The notes: generated by a model from the letters alone, not told the origin. A DNA stretch of 64,000 bases from Oscillospiraceae bacterium (GCA_902779945.1 CACZDN010000005.1:184691-248690); one strand, 5' to 3'. Numbered from the stretch's first letter, positions 26,616-35,552 are shown. Translations and numbers: made by a program.

Positions 26616-28295
26616 TCATGCAAACTGCGTCAGCTGCGGGACGCTGATCCCGGCCTCCCAGTTGTTCACGTAGAAGGCGAAGCTCTCCTCCGTGAGCTGC
26701 TCGTCGTAGCTGCGCGGCTCGTAGCTGAAGCCGTTCGACTGATGGTACATGCCGTCGCCCGGCGCGTTGTCGTAGAAGGTGAACACGGACTCCACGGGCA
26801 CGAGCTGCGCGCCCTGGACACGGTTGAGCACAAAGATGCTGTGGCCCGCGCCGCCGGAGCCCTCGTTGAGCACTCCGTAGTCCGCGCGCAGGTAGTAGCG
26901 GTTTCGCGCGGAGCTGCACGCGATCTGCACGGGCGCGCCGTTCTGGAGGGTATACAGGTCGAAGAGCACGCCGTATGCGTAGTCGTCCGGGCCGATGCCC
27001 GCGCCAGCGATCAGAAGCTCCTGCGTCCCGTTTCCGTCGAGATCCAGAAGCGCGTAGCCCATATGGCTGACCGAGGAGTAATACTCGGAAATGCCGTTGT
27101 CATAGGCGTAGGCGGGGTCGTTGATGCCGTTGGAAAGGGCGTAGTAGTATTTCGACAGGGGCTCCGCGTAGGCCATGACCGTGTTTTCGACCGTGATCAG
27201 CGCGGGCGCGGTCACGGCGCTACCGCCCGGGCCGTCAAAGCGGGCCTGCACGCTCCACCCGTCCAGCGACTGGGGGATGTTGCTCACGGCGAGCGTGTCC
27301 TGCTCCAGCTCCTCAAGATACAGGCCGGGGTTTGCCGCCATGGTCTCCCGCAGATTGCAGACCTGGCCCTGGGGGCCGGTGAAGATCCAGGTCAGCTGCG
27401 TTGCGTTGTCGGCGTGGGCGATGAACCAGGTCTTGCCGCCGGGGGTCACGGTCTCGCCGGTGGGGTTTTTCGTGACGGTCACGGGGCCCGCGGCCTGCTG
27501 CGGCACGGGGGTGACAGGCAGCTGATAGGGCTGCTGGGTCTGCGCCGGATACTGCGGCTGCGGCGTCGCCTGCGGGGCCTCAAGCTGCGTCCAGCTCAGA
27601 GAGAGCGTTCCCTGCTCCTGCCCGGCGAAGGCGCTGCTCGCGGCAGTCTCGTACTCCTGCGCGGAAATGGGGCTGCCCGCTGCATTGAAGTAATGCTTCG
27701 TCGACGCGCCCGCCGCGTCGTAGAGCTCCTCCATCGAGGCGAGCGCGCGCACGCTCAGCCGCCCGTTCTGAAGCGCGAAGCTCTCGAGCGCCGTGTAGTA
27801 GCGGGCGCCGCCGTCGCGTGTGATATCCTCGCAGACGTAGGAGTAACGCCCCGCCGCCGCGTCATAGTAATAGGGGAGGCTGTCCTTGATGAGATCGGGC
27901 CAGCCCTGTCCCTCGCCGATGTCATCCGGGCACTCGTTGAGACCGGTAAAGCCCTCGTTGACCTCCCAGACATTGGCCCAGGTATACAGGCCCGAGCCCT
28001 GGAGCGAGGCCGTGATCAGCTCGAGCCTGCCGTTGCGGTCCAGATCCGTCACGGTATAAAACCAGGTTTCATACGCAAGATCCTCCGGCAGCCAGACGGA
28101 GCGGCTGCGCTCGATGAGGCTGCGCTGCTCCGCCTCGGGCATGACGTAGGGCGCCGCCGTCGGCGCGGGGGTGGGGGCGGGCGTCTCCGCCGGCACATGG
28201 ACGGTCTCGGCCTGCGGCTTCGATCCGCAGCCGCACAGCAGCGCACAGCAGAGCAGGAGCGCTGGGACCGCTGTCAAACGTTTCTTATTCTTCAC
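26616..28295 (-). CDS. secreted lipoprotein with two calcium-site-like repeats
   Basis: A 559-residue exported protein of unknown function. The start is GTG at 28295, with GGGAGGGAG 6 nt upstream; the frame is open further but without a ribosome site. A lipoprotein signal peptide ends in LLCGC, so the mature protein should be lipid-anchored at the first Cys near residue 22. A Pro/Thr/Ala linker follows. Two DLDxNGxxEL motifs, VTDLDRNGRLELITASLQ (about 82-99) and LLDLDGNGTQELLIAGAG (about 416-433), resemble EF-hand or FG-GAP loops and suggest a duplicated module; a PQQPYQ-rich linker separates the halves. No enzyme motif is visible. Confidence 0.72.
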   Translation of the reverse strand: MKNKKRLTAVPALLLCCALLCGCGSKPQAETVHVPAETPAPTPAPTAAPYVMPEAEQRSLIERSRSVWLPEDLAYETWFYTVTDLDRNGRLELITASLQGSGLYTWANVWEVNEGFTGLNECPDDIGEGQGWPDLIKDSLPYYYDAAAGRYSYVCEDITRDGGARYYTALESFALQNGRLSVRALASMEELYDAAGASTKHYFNAAGSPISAQEYETAASSAFAGQEQGTLSLSWTQLEAPQATPQPQYPAQTQQPYQLPVTPVPQQAAGPVTVTKNPTGETVTPGGKTWFIAHADNATQLTWIFTGPQGQVCNLRETMAANPGLYLEELEQDTLAVSNIPQSLDGWSVQARFDGPGGSAVTAPALITVENTVMAYAEPLSKYYYALSNGINDPAYAYDNGISEYYSSVSHMGYALLDLDGNGTQELLIAGAGIGPDDYAYGVLFDLYTLQNGAPVQIACSSARNRYYLRADYGVLNEGSGGAGHSIFVLNRVQGAQLVPVESVFTFYDNAPGDGMYHQSNGFSYEPRSYDEQLTEESFAFYVNNWEAGISVPQLTQFA

Positions 28296-28528
28296 GATAA
28301 TCTCCCTCCCTTTGTTTTCTGCATGGCAAGACGAATTCGGCACGGGATTGTTCCGGGGCGCACCGCAAAACGGGTTTTTCATTTATAATCATTTTCCCAC
28401 ATTCCCCTTGATTTGTCAAATCCTTCCGAACACTCGCGGTTTCTCACCTGTTTCGCCCAGCCATACGCAGTGACGCCATGAATTTTTTCCCATTTTATCG
28501 GTTTTTTCAAAAGAATTGAAGATAACAC

Positions 28529-28557
28529 TTGATTTTTTTGTAGTAATGTACTAATAT
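28529..28557 (+). promoter_or_regulatory. cstA promoter
   Basis: TTGATT (28529-28534), 17-bp spacer, TAATAT (28552-28557). The remaining part of the 328-nt gap between the divergent genes is AT-rich and shows no gene. Confidence 0.6.
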
Positions 28558-28623
28558 GTGCAAAGAGGGATATGAACATTCTGTGAATCCCCCGCGACTA
28601 TTTATTAATAGGAGGAAGAAAAA

Positions 28624-30156
28624 ATGGTAAGCTTTTTCCTGTGCCTTGCGATCCTGATCTGCGGCTACCTGTTTTACGGTAAGTTCGTTGACCAGACCTT
28701 CAATCCGGACGACCGGGAGACCCCGGCTGTCGCCATCAACGACGGTATCGACTATGTCGTGCTGCCGCAGTGGAAGCTGTTCATGATCCAGCTTCTGAAC
28801 ATTGCCGGCCTCGGCCCCATCTTCGGCGCCCTGTCCGGTGCCATCTGGGGACCTGTGGTCTTCCTGTGGATCACCTTCGGCACCGTCTTCGCCGGTGCCG
28901 TGCATGACTACTTTGCCGGTATGCTGTCCGAGCGCAACAACGGCGCCTCCATCTCCGAGGTCACCGGCATCTACCTCGGCAGCACCATGAAAACCGTCAT
29001 GCGCGTCTTCTCCGTCATCCTGCTGATCATGGTCGGCACCGTGTTCGCGGTCGGCCCTGCCGGTCTGCTGGTCACCCTGTTCAAGAACAGCGGCGTCACC
29101 TCCGGCATTGTCCTGAACTCCGCGTTCTGGCTTGCCATCATCCTGGTCTACTACTTCATTGCTACCTTCATCTCCGTTGACAAGGTCATCGGCAAGATCT
29201 ACCCCCTGTTCGGTATCTGCCTGATCGTCATGGCGATCGGCGTCTGCTTCGGCACTGTTGCCCACGGCGGTATCCCCGAGATCTTCTCCAACTTCAAGAG
29301 CCTGCACCCGAAGGGAACCCCGATCTGGGCCTTCATGTTCATCACCGTTGCCTGCGGCGCTATCTCCGGCTTCCACGCCACCCAGTCTCCTCTGATGGCC
29401 CGCTGCCTCAAGAGTGAGCGTCAGGGTCACTTCGTGTTCTACGGCGCCATGGTCGCTGAGGGCATCATCGCCCTGATCTGGGCCGCTGCCGGCGTCACCC
29501 TGCTGGGTGTCGACAAGCTGCAGGAGATGGGCGGCGGCAACGCGAACTCCGTCTACACCATCTGCACCATGACCATGGGCAAGATCGGCATCATCCTCGC
29601 GATGCTCGGCGTTATCGCCTGCCCCATCACCTCCGGCGACACTGCCTTCCGTTCCGCCCGTCTGACCCTGGCCGACTGGTTCAAGCTCGACATGGGCAAC
29701 TGGAAGACCCGTCTGGCGCTCTGCATCCCCGTGCTGGGCATCGGCGCCATCCTCGGCTTCGGCAACACGCTCAAGCATGAGGTCATGGTCGAACAGATCG
29801 TCGAAGGCAAGCCCGAGATGGTTGCCCAGATGGTCTCCTACATCGACTACCAGATCATCTGGCGTTACTTCTCCTGGTCCAACCAGACGCTGGCCATGAT
29901 CGTTCTGTGGGCCGGCGCCATGTTCCTGGCCCAGAACAAGCGCAACTACTGGATCTGCGCCGCTCCCGCCACCTTCATGAGCGCGGTCTCCATGACCTAC
30001 TTCATGATGGCCGGCGAGTGCATGGGCCTCATCCCCTTCTTCAAGAACAACAAGGCTGTCGGCTACCCTGTCGGCATCATCTTCGCTGTCCTGTGCCTGT
30101 TCATCTTCCTGCGTTCCGCCAAGAAGGTCTCCGAGAAGGCCGCCAAGGTCGCCTGA
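28624..30156 (+). CDS. cstA: carbon starvation protein CstA-type transporter
   Basis: A 510-residue membrane protein with about 14-16 helices. The N-terminus contains the CstA hallmarks YLFYGKFVDQTFNPDD, ETPAVAINDGIDYV and the Gly-rich IAGLGPIFGALSGAIWGP with the HDYFAGMLSERNNG loop. CstA proteins import peptides or pyruvate; in this fermenter either is possible. The start follows AGGAGGAAG. Codon use is unusually uniform, strongly preferring C-ending codons and far more regular than its neighbours, which suggests high expression. A strong terminator follows, so it is a single-gene unit. Confidence 0.93.
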   Translation: MVSFFLCLAILICGYLFYGKFVDQTFNPDDRETPAVAINDGIDYVVLPQWKLFMIQLLNIAGLGPIFGALSGAIWGPVVFLWITFGTVFAGAVHDYFAGMLSERNNGASISEVTGIYLGSTMKTVMRVFSVILLIMVGTVFAVGPAGLLVTLFKNSGVTSGIVLNSAFWLAIILVYYFIATFISVDKVIGKIYPLFGICLIVMAIGVCFGTVAHGGIPEIFSNFKSLHPKGTPIWAFMFITVACGAISGFHATQSPLMARCLKSERQGHFVFYGAMVAEGIIALIWAAAGVTLLGVDKLQEMGGGNANSVYTICTMTMGKIGIILAMLGVIACPITSGDTAFRSARLTLADWFKLDMGNWKTRLALCIPVLGIGAILGFGNTLKHEVMVEQIVEGKPEMVAQMVSYIDYQIIWRYFSWSNQTLAMIVLWAGAMFLAQNKRNYWICAAPATFMSAVSMTYFMMAGECMGLIPFFKNNKAVGYPVGIIFAVLCLFIFLRSAKKVSEKAAKVA

Positions 30157-30196
30157 TCCCGGCCCTCTCGCAAGCAAAAAAATAAGCAGAATACAA

Positions 30197-30234
30197 GGGA
30201 CTGTGAAAAAAGCTTTTCACAGTCCCGTTTTTTT
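30197..30234 (+). terminator. rho-independent terminator of cstA
   Basis: GGGACTGTGAAAA (30197-30209) pairs perfectly with TTTTCACAGTCCC (30214-30226), followed by G and T7. Confidence 0.95.
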
Positions 30235-30259
30235 GTTATAATACCCGGGGGTCATCCCC

Positions 30260-30334
30260 GGCATCATTCTGAGTGAAGCGAAGAATCTTTTCTTTCACAT
30301 GTGGAAGCTCCTTCGCTTCGCTCAGAATGGCATG
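30260..30334. repeat. dispersed palindromic repeat, copy 4
   Basis: CATCATTCTGAGTGAAGCGAAG on the left is mirrored by CTTCGCTTCGCTCAGAATGGCATG on the right, around a less conserved centre. It lies between cstA and the next gene. Confidence 0.8.
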
Positions 30335-30373
30335 CATATTTTAGACTATAGAATTGTCAGCAGGAGGCTTATC

Positions 30374-31390
30374 ATGATCTTTACTCCTTCTCCTCTCGGC
30401 AGCAGGACGCTCACGCCGGAGGCTTTGAAGACCGACCGCAGGGAGAGCCGCAAGTTCGGCCCCTGCGGCGTCGGCAAGGAGGCGCTCTATCTCGGCACCA
30501 ATTATATCGACCGCTGCTTCTACATCCCCTGGCGGGAGGTCAGGCGCGTGTTCAAGCGCGTCGCCATGAGCCAGGGCGGCTTCTCCGGCAAGGGCGCATT
30601 CGGCGCGCTCGCGTACCTGGTGGTACAGTTCGGCAACGGCAGGGAGAAACAGAGCCGCTTCCGCCATGAGGCGGACGTGGACAAGCTCCTCGCCCTGGTC
30701 GAGAGGGAGCACCCGAACATCCCGACCCACAGCGCCAAAGCGGAGCGCAAGCTCGCCGACGCGGAGGCCGCGGAGGCCAGGCGCTTCCTCAAGGAGCTCA
30801 GCCCCGAGGCCGGGGACGCGGTGCACGCCGTTGTCGACGCAAAGGTCTGGCTGGAGCAGCGGCCCGCGCTTTCCAATGTCCTTGCCGCCGCGGCAAAGCA
30901 GAAGCGCGTCGTGGACAACATCAAGTCCGGCTATCTGTACGCCGGCGCGGCTCTGGCGGTCGTCAGCGTGCTGGCGGCGCTCTACGGGGTGTACGCCCTG
31001 ATCCTGCACAGGACCTCCGCCACCTATTTTCTCCTCGGCGGCGCGGCGCTCTTTTTCTTCGTCCTGTCCGCCAATATGCTGCCAAACAAGTGGAACAGCA
31101 AAAAGCAGGGGCAGAAGGACTGGGACGAGGCGCTGGAGAACATGCGCGCCTACCTCGCTGAAAGGCCGGACTTCCCGGTGCCCGCGCAGTACGCTCACCC
31201 TATCGTGCTCGAACGCATGATCCGCGTCCTGCGCGAGGGGAAGGCCAAATCCGTTCAGCAGTCCTACACGGTCATGAAGAAGGAGCTCAAGGCGCTCAAT
31301 TCCTCCGTCAAGGTCTCGCAGAAGGAATACGATGAGGTCGTCACGGTCAAGCCGCTCTTTCTGGTCTGCGACTATCAGGATGAAATCTGA
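30374..31390 (+). CDS. membrane protein heading the MoxR-VWA module
   Basis: A 338-residue protein. The first part (about 1-110), with YLGTNYIDRCFYIPWREVRR, looks like a small beta-rich domain, perhaps PH-like. A charged helical stretch follows (about 115-190), then two adjacent membrane helices (about 191-215 and 218-238), and a cytoplasmic helical tail. ATG at 30374 follows AGGAGG by 6 nt; the frame is open upstream into the repeat but that part has no signal. It lies 11 nt before a MoxR-type ATPase, so it may be its membrane anchor or substrate. I cannot name the family. Confidence 0.65.
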   Translation: MIFTPSPLGSRTLTPEALKTDRRESRKFGPCGVGKEALYLGTNYIDRCFYIPWREVRRVFKRVAMSQGGFSGKGAFGALAYLVVQFGNGREKQSRFRHEADVDKLLALVEREHPNIPTHSAKAERKLADAEAAEARRFLKELSPEAGDAVHAVVDAKVWLEQRPALSNVLAAAAKQKRVVDNIKSGYLYAGAALAVVSVLAALYGVYALILHRTSATYFLLGGAALFFFVLSANMLPNKWNSKKQGQKDWDEALENMRAYLAERPDFPVPAQYAHPIVLERMIRVLREGKAKSVQQSYTVMKKELKALNSSVKVSQKEYDEVVTVKPLFLVCDYQDEI

Positions 31391-31401
31391 AGGAGAGAAA
31401 T

Positions 31402-32325
31402 ATGGATCAGCTTTACACATTTCTTGAAGCCGAGGGCGTCGACGCGGCGCTTCTCGCGGGTGTGAGGGCGTTTCGGGAGAGATACCCCGCGGAGCCTGAA
31501 AACCTGCCCCGTGTGCCCGATCCCGAGTATTATTATTACGGCAGGAATACCTGGGAGCTCGCCCTCGCCGCCATTCTGGCGGGCAAGAACCTCCTGCTCG
31601 CAGGCCCCAAGGCCACCGGCAAAAACGTGCTGAGCGAAAATCTCGGCGCGCTGTTCGGCCGCCCGGTCTGGAACGTCTCCTTCCACATCAACACCGACGC
31701 AGCTTACCTCGTCGGCACGGACACCTATGACGGGACGAAGGTCTCCTTCCGCCCCGGGCCCATCTGGCTGTGCGCGGCGAAGGGCGGCTTCGGCATCCTG
31801 GACGAGATCAACATGGCCAAGAACGAGGCGCTGGCCGTGCTTCACGCGGCGCTCGACTTCCGCCGCAGTCTGGACGTGCCGGGCTATGAGAAGATCGATC
31901 TGCGGCCCGAGACCCGCTTTATCGCCACGATGAACTACGGCTACGCCGGCACCCGCGATCTGAACGAGGCGCTGACCTCCCGCTTCGCGGTGCTCGACAT
32001 GCCCGTCATCACCGAGGACAACCTGCAAAAGCTCATCTCCCGCCGCTATCCCACGATCAGCCTGAAGATCCGCGACCAGCTCGTCAAGCTCTACGGGGAG
32101 CTGGAGCGCAAAGCCGAGAGCGCCGAGATCTCCGACGCGGCCCTCGACCTGCGCGGTCTGCTCGACGCCATCGCCCTCATGGAGCAGGGGCTCCGCTCCG
32201 GCAGCGCTCTGGACATGTGCATCGTCAACAAGAGTTTTGACGCCTATGAGCGCGGGCTCATCCGCGACGTGATCGCCGCGCGCGTCCCCACGGACCTCAC
32301 ACGAGCCGACGTCTTCCCGGCATGA
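31402..32325 (+). CDS. MoxR-family AAA+ ATPase
   Basis: A 307-residue AAA+ protein with Walker A GPKATGKN (Lys74), Walker B GGFGILDEIN (Asp134, Glu135), a sensor-1 segment (RFIATMNYGYAGTRDLNEAL) with its Arg finger region SRFAVLDMP, and a C-terminal lid. This is the MoxR/CbbQ/NorQ branch, chaperone-like ATPases that work with VWA-domain partners to remodel or load metals into target proteins. It overlaps the downstream VWA gene by 4 nt, which supports a direct pair. The Walker A Thr/Ser after Lys is replaced by Asn in GKN, a variation also found in some CbbQ-like ATPases. Confidence 0.87.
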   Translation: MDQLYTFLEAEGVDAALLAGVRAFRERYPAEPENLPRVPDPEYYYYGRNTWELALAAILAGKNLLLAGPKATGKNVLSENLGALFGRPVWNVSFHINTDAAYLVGTDTYDGTKVSFRPGPIWLCAAKGGFGILDEINMAKNEALAVLHAALDFRRSLDVPGYEKIDLRPETRFIATMNYGYAGTRDLNEALTSRFAVLDMPVITEDNLQKLISRRYPTISLKIRDQLVKLYGELERKAESAEISDAALDLRGLLDAIALMEQGLRSGSALDMCIVNKSFDAYERGLIRDVIAARVPTDLTRADVFPA

Positions 32326-34049
32326 TCAAGAAGAACTACACGGGCAGCGCACGCCGCGCCCGCAACATCATCTGGAATGCCGCCGGGCGTTACGATTTCG
32401 ATCCGCCCTTCATGGCCTTCTTCTCCAACGGCCACCCCGACCAGTACTTCAACATGGTCGCGGGCCTTGTACAGAAATGGCTGGATATGGACAGGCTCTG
32501 GGATTTCTTTCAGAGCTACGGCGGCGACCGGCGCGCGGACGAGTTCGACGACTATCTCTGGCTCGGGCTCGAAAACTGCGTGTATGAGAAGGAGCTTCCG
32601 GAGCGCCCGATCCTCGAGGCGCTGCGCTGTGAGCGCGGGGAACGCTTCTTCGCCGAGCAGCAGCAGCTCTCGCGCCAGCAGATGGAGTATCAGAGTATGC
32701 CCGTCCTGACCCAGCAGGAATACCGCTGGGCGGGCGTGTGCGGGCGGCGCGGCCCTCTGCTCACGCCGCGGGAAAAGCGAATCGCGGAGGCTCTGCGCTT
32801 CTCCGGCGCGTTGGATACCGACGGGGTGCTTGACGCCATGCGGAGCTTCTTGCAGGGCTTCTTTCGCTTTACCCCGGGGGAGAGCGCGGAGACGCGGCAC
32901 AGGGCGACGCCGCTGGCGAAGCTCCTGTTCAAGCACGAGCACAGGCGGCGCGACCGCCTCCTGGTGCGCGTCGGCACCGGCGAGGGGGACCACCCCAAGG
33001 CCATGCAGCAGCGCCATGCCGGACTGGGCCGCCATGTCGGACCGGGGCCGGAGGATGAGGCATATGTGCGCGCGGTCTTCGGCCGCTGCTGCCTCACGGA
33101 TTCTGAGATGCGGATTCTGGAAAACGAGCTCTGCGTCGGGGACGACGGGCTCTGCCGCCTCTGGGTGACGAGAGGGGAGAGCACGGACACGCAGGACCGC
33201 GATGCGCTGGAGGTCCGCGAGAGCGCCTCAAGGCAGAAAAAGCTCAACGAGGCGTTTCGCTCCGAGCACGCCACCATGGTCGCCGGCAGCGTCCGTGCCC
33301 TGTCGACCCGCATCGACACGATATTTTCAAGCTGCTTCAAGCATCTGCCCGAGCCCGCACGCGCGGGCAGGATCAGGCCGGAAGCCGCCTACCGTCTCCC
33401 CGTGCTCAACGACGCGGCGGTCTTTCTCAAGGACGGCGAGGAGACGGAACCCGAGCTCTGCGTCGACCTTCTGCTGGATGCCTCACAGTCGCGTATGCAC
33501 TCGCAGGAGGTGCTGGCGACCGAGGGCTACATCATCGCAAGGAGCCTTGAAAAGCTCCGCATCCCGGTGCGCGTCTGCGCGTTTCGCAGCATCCGCAGCT
33601 ACACGGTGCTCGAGATCCTCAAGGACTGGAAGCAGTCGGACTGCGAGGGGCTGATGCGATACTTTGCCGGCGGCTGGAACCGCGACGGTCTGGCCGTCGA
33701 GACTCTGGGCCGCCTGGACGACGGCGCAGTCCTGCGGGACAGGCAGCACATCCTGCTGGTCCTTACGGACGGCAGCCCGAACGACTCCACACCGCTCCCG
33801 TCGTCGGGACTCCTCCTGGAGCGCGAATATGAGGGCGAGGCCGCGGTGCGATCCGCGCAGGACGCCGTCAGGCGTTTGCGCGAAAAGGGCGTGCGCGTCG
33901 GGGCCGTCTTTCACGGCAATACCTCCCATCTCGAAAACGTACACCGCATCTACGGCCACGCCTATGTCCGCATTCAAAAGGCCAACCAGCTCGCCCAGGG
34001 CGTGAGCGATCTGCTGCTCATGCTGCTGCGAGAACTGCGGCAGGACTGA
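32322..34049 (+). CDS. VWA-domain protein, NorD/CobT-like partner of the MoxR ATPase
   Basis: A 575-residue protein. The C-terminal von Willebrand A domain (about 375-570) carries an intact MIDAS motif LLLDASQSR (Asp386, Ser388, Ser390), a second-loop Thr/Asp region and the DGSPND loop (about 486-491). The N-terminal 350 residues are helical and charged, as in NorD and CobT proteins, and likely bind the ATPase. The pair with the preceding gene resembles NorQ-NorD, CbbQ-CbbO and RavA-ViaA. No nitric oxide reductase, RuBisCO or cobaltochelatase gene is near, so the client is unknown; the flanking membrane proteins are candidates. Confidence 0.85.
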   Translation: MIKKNYTGSARRARNIIWNAAGRYDFDPPFMAFFSNGHPDQYFNMVAGLVQKWLDMDRLWDFFQSYGGDRRADEFDDYLWLGLENCVYEKELPERPILEALRCERGERFFAEQQQLSRQQMEYQSMPVLTQQEYRWAGVCGRRGPLLTPREKRIAEALRFSGALDTDGVLDAMRSFLQGFFRFTPGESAETRHRATPLAKLLFKHEHRRRDRLLVRVGTGEGDHPKAMQQRHAGLGRHVGPGPEDEAYVRAVFGRCCLTDSEMRILENELCVGDDGLCRLWVTRGESTDTQDRDALEVRESASRQKKLNEAFRSEHATMVAGSVRALSTRIDTIFSSCFKHLPEPARAGRIRPEAAYRLPVLNDAAVFLKDGEETEPELCVDLLLDASQSRMHSQEVLATEGYIIARSLEKLRIPVRVCAFRSIRSYTVLEILKDWKQSDCEGLMRYFAGGWNRDGLAVETLGRLDDGAVLRDRQHILLVLTDGSPNDSTPLPSSGLLLEREYEGEAAVRSAQDAVRRLREKGVRVGAVFHGNTSHLENVHRIYGHAYVRIQKANQLAQGVSDLLLMLLRELRQD

Positions 34050-34082
34050 CGCATTTGCCTGAGTCACAGAGGAGGTTTTACT

Positions 34083-35321
34083 GTGCGGTTTTGTGAGAAA
34101 TGTGATCGGCGTTATCCCGACGACTACTCCCTGTGTCCGCAGTGCGGGACGCTGCTGGCTGACCGTCCCGATGTCGTGGACCGGCAACGTGTTTTGCTTA
34201 TTCTTCGAGGCCTGCCGGGTTATAAAATCATTCTGGAGAACCGCAGTTTTCAGAACGACGGAAAGACTGTCTTTTTTGACTATATCGTCCTGCACGAGGC
34301 CGGTATTTTTGCCTTTCAAATCTGTGATTCCTACCGCTTCCTTGAGGGGAACGGCAAGCTGCGTTACTGGACTGTTCAGGAGCGTTACGGCAGCAAGTCC
34401 GTATTTCGGATTGAGCGGCCGGTCACGCTATTGGAGAAGGATCACTATACACTTGATTCTATCCTGCGGCAGCATCTTTTCACAAAATCTTTTGCTTTTT
34501 TAATCTACCCCGACGACAGCGGGCTCGAAAAAATCGAATCACAGCACCTGAACCAAATGCTGACCATATCCCGGATGAATGAGATTTTGACAAGTGAGAT
34601 CAATCATTACGGGAATGTATACAACAATGACGATATCGCCAGGTTGAACCGCATCCTTTCCAATATCACCATCGTTCAGGAGTATTCAACCCTGATTGAG
34701 TCCGTACGGGCAAAGAGGCATTCAAAGCTGCCAAGAGCGATCGGCGTTTTCACTGTGATTGCGCTCATTGTCGCCGCCGGTTTTTTCATCCTATGGGAAG
34801 GCGATTATGCCGACAGCTATTTACCAGGCTATACGAGTACGGCAAACCCTTCGGCAGAGCATGATTCTGTTCAGTTTACGATAGTTCCCAGGTATGGGCA
34901 GCTGTTTGCCGTGTTCAGCCAGAGTGATTTTGACAGCAAGGCAAGCCGCCTTGGTTTTGAGAAATTTACAAAGAATGCTGACGGTTCTGTCTCTTTTCAA
35001 ATAAGAAAGGATAAAAAAGCAGAAATTCTTTCCTCTATATGCAGTGTCTTTGACAATGACGTCGGACAATTCTTCAAAGGGGAAGATATTCCAAATTATA
35101 CATCCATAAGAACGGACGATCACATAAGCTATATCATCTTTGCATCCACTTCTGACCTTACTTCACGAGAATACGATTATATATTTGAATTGATCAGCTT
35201 CGGTGTTTTAAACGCCACAGTAAACAGACATCCCATTGACGAGGTGGAAGTGACCATTCTCGGGCAAGCAGGAGAACATCTGCGTACGATCAAGCCTGAC
35301 GATTATGTAAGGCAGACATAG
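34083..35321 (+). CDS. zinc-ribbon membrane protein with degenerate NERD-like domain
   Basis: A 412-residue protein. It begins with a zinc ribbon, CEKC-X11-CPQC (residues 4-21), followed by a domain (about 40-180) whose FFDYIVLHEAGIFAFQI segment resembles the nuclease-related NERD fold, but the expected acidic/Lys catalytic residues (IEVK type) are replaced by FQIC, so it is probably not a nuclease. A membrane helix (about 222-240) and an extracellular C-terminal domain follow. The start is GTG at 34083, 7 nt after GGAGG. Its AT content is higher than that of its neighbours. It lies 33 nt after the VWA gene and may belong to the same module. Confidence 0.65.
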   Translation: MRFCEKCDRRYPDDYSLCPQCGTLLADRPDVVDRQRVLLILRGLPGYKIILENRSFQNDGKTVFFDYIVLHEAGIFAFQICDSYRFLEGNGKLRYWTVQERYGSKSVFRIERPVTLLEKDHYTLDSILRQHLFTKSFAFLIYPDDSGLEKIESQHLNQMLTISRMNEILTSEINHYGNVYNNDDIARLNRILSNITIVQEYSTLIESVRAKRHSKLPRAIGVFTVIALIVAAGFFILWEGDYADSYLPGYTSTANPSAEHDSVQFTIVPRYGQLFAVFSQSDFDSKASRLGFEKFTKNADGSVSFQIRKDKKAEILSSICSVFDNDVGQFFKGEDIPNYTSIRTDDHISYIIFASTSDLTSREYDYIFELISFGVLNATVNRHPIDEVEVTILGQAGEHLRTIKPDDYVRQT

Positions 35322-35372
35322 TTGCCCCCCCTCTTAGGAAATGTCCGTACAAAGGTGGAAGCGCCGTCCTTA

Positions 35373-35432
35373 CCGTAGGGGCGGCTATCATCCGCCTGTT
35401 TTTCTGTTGGCGGCTGATAGCCGCCCCTACGG
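35373..35432. repeat. perfect-arm inverted repeat of the TAGGGGCGG type
   Basis: CCGTAGGGGCGGCTATCA (35373-35390) mirrors TGATAGCCGCCCCTACGG (35415-35432) with only the centre unpaired; CCGCC / GGCGG also pair inside. It lies in a 291-nt gap with no gene other than this and the promoter below. Such palindromes are common between genes in clostridia. Confidence 0.85.
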
Positions 35433-35523
35433 AGTTTGACGTGCGGTTTCTTCGCGGGGGGCGGCTCTGTAGCGTAATCTGAAAGTTCTTTCCAGTTTTT
35501 TTATAACAGTGCGAATAATCTGC

Positions 35524-35552
35524 TTTACATAACACATTTTTCCTGTTACAAT
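35524..35552 (+). promoter_or_regulatory. promoter of the LysM protein gene
   Basis: TTTACA (35524-35529), 17-bp spacer, TACAAT (35547-35552), 60 nt before the ATG. Confidence 0.78.

Noticed and set aside
26742-28388. Open frame of 548 codons on the + strand across the lipoprotein gene
   Set aside because: Antisense shadow; the - strand frame has a signal peptide, lipobox, start signal and domain structure.
28507-30177. Open frame of 556 codons on the - strand across cstA
   Set aside because: Antisense to a clear membrane transporter; its product is acidic low-complexity (Asp, Gly, His), as expected from the reverse of C-ending codons.
31402-34049. MoxR/VWA pair as a phage-defence system
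   Set aside because: No nuclease, protease or toxin effector is joined to it, and the NERD-like neighbour lacks catalytic residues; housekeeping remodelling is equally likely.
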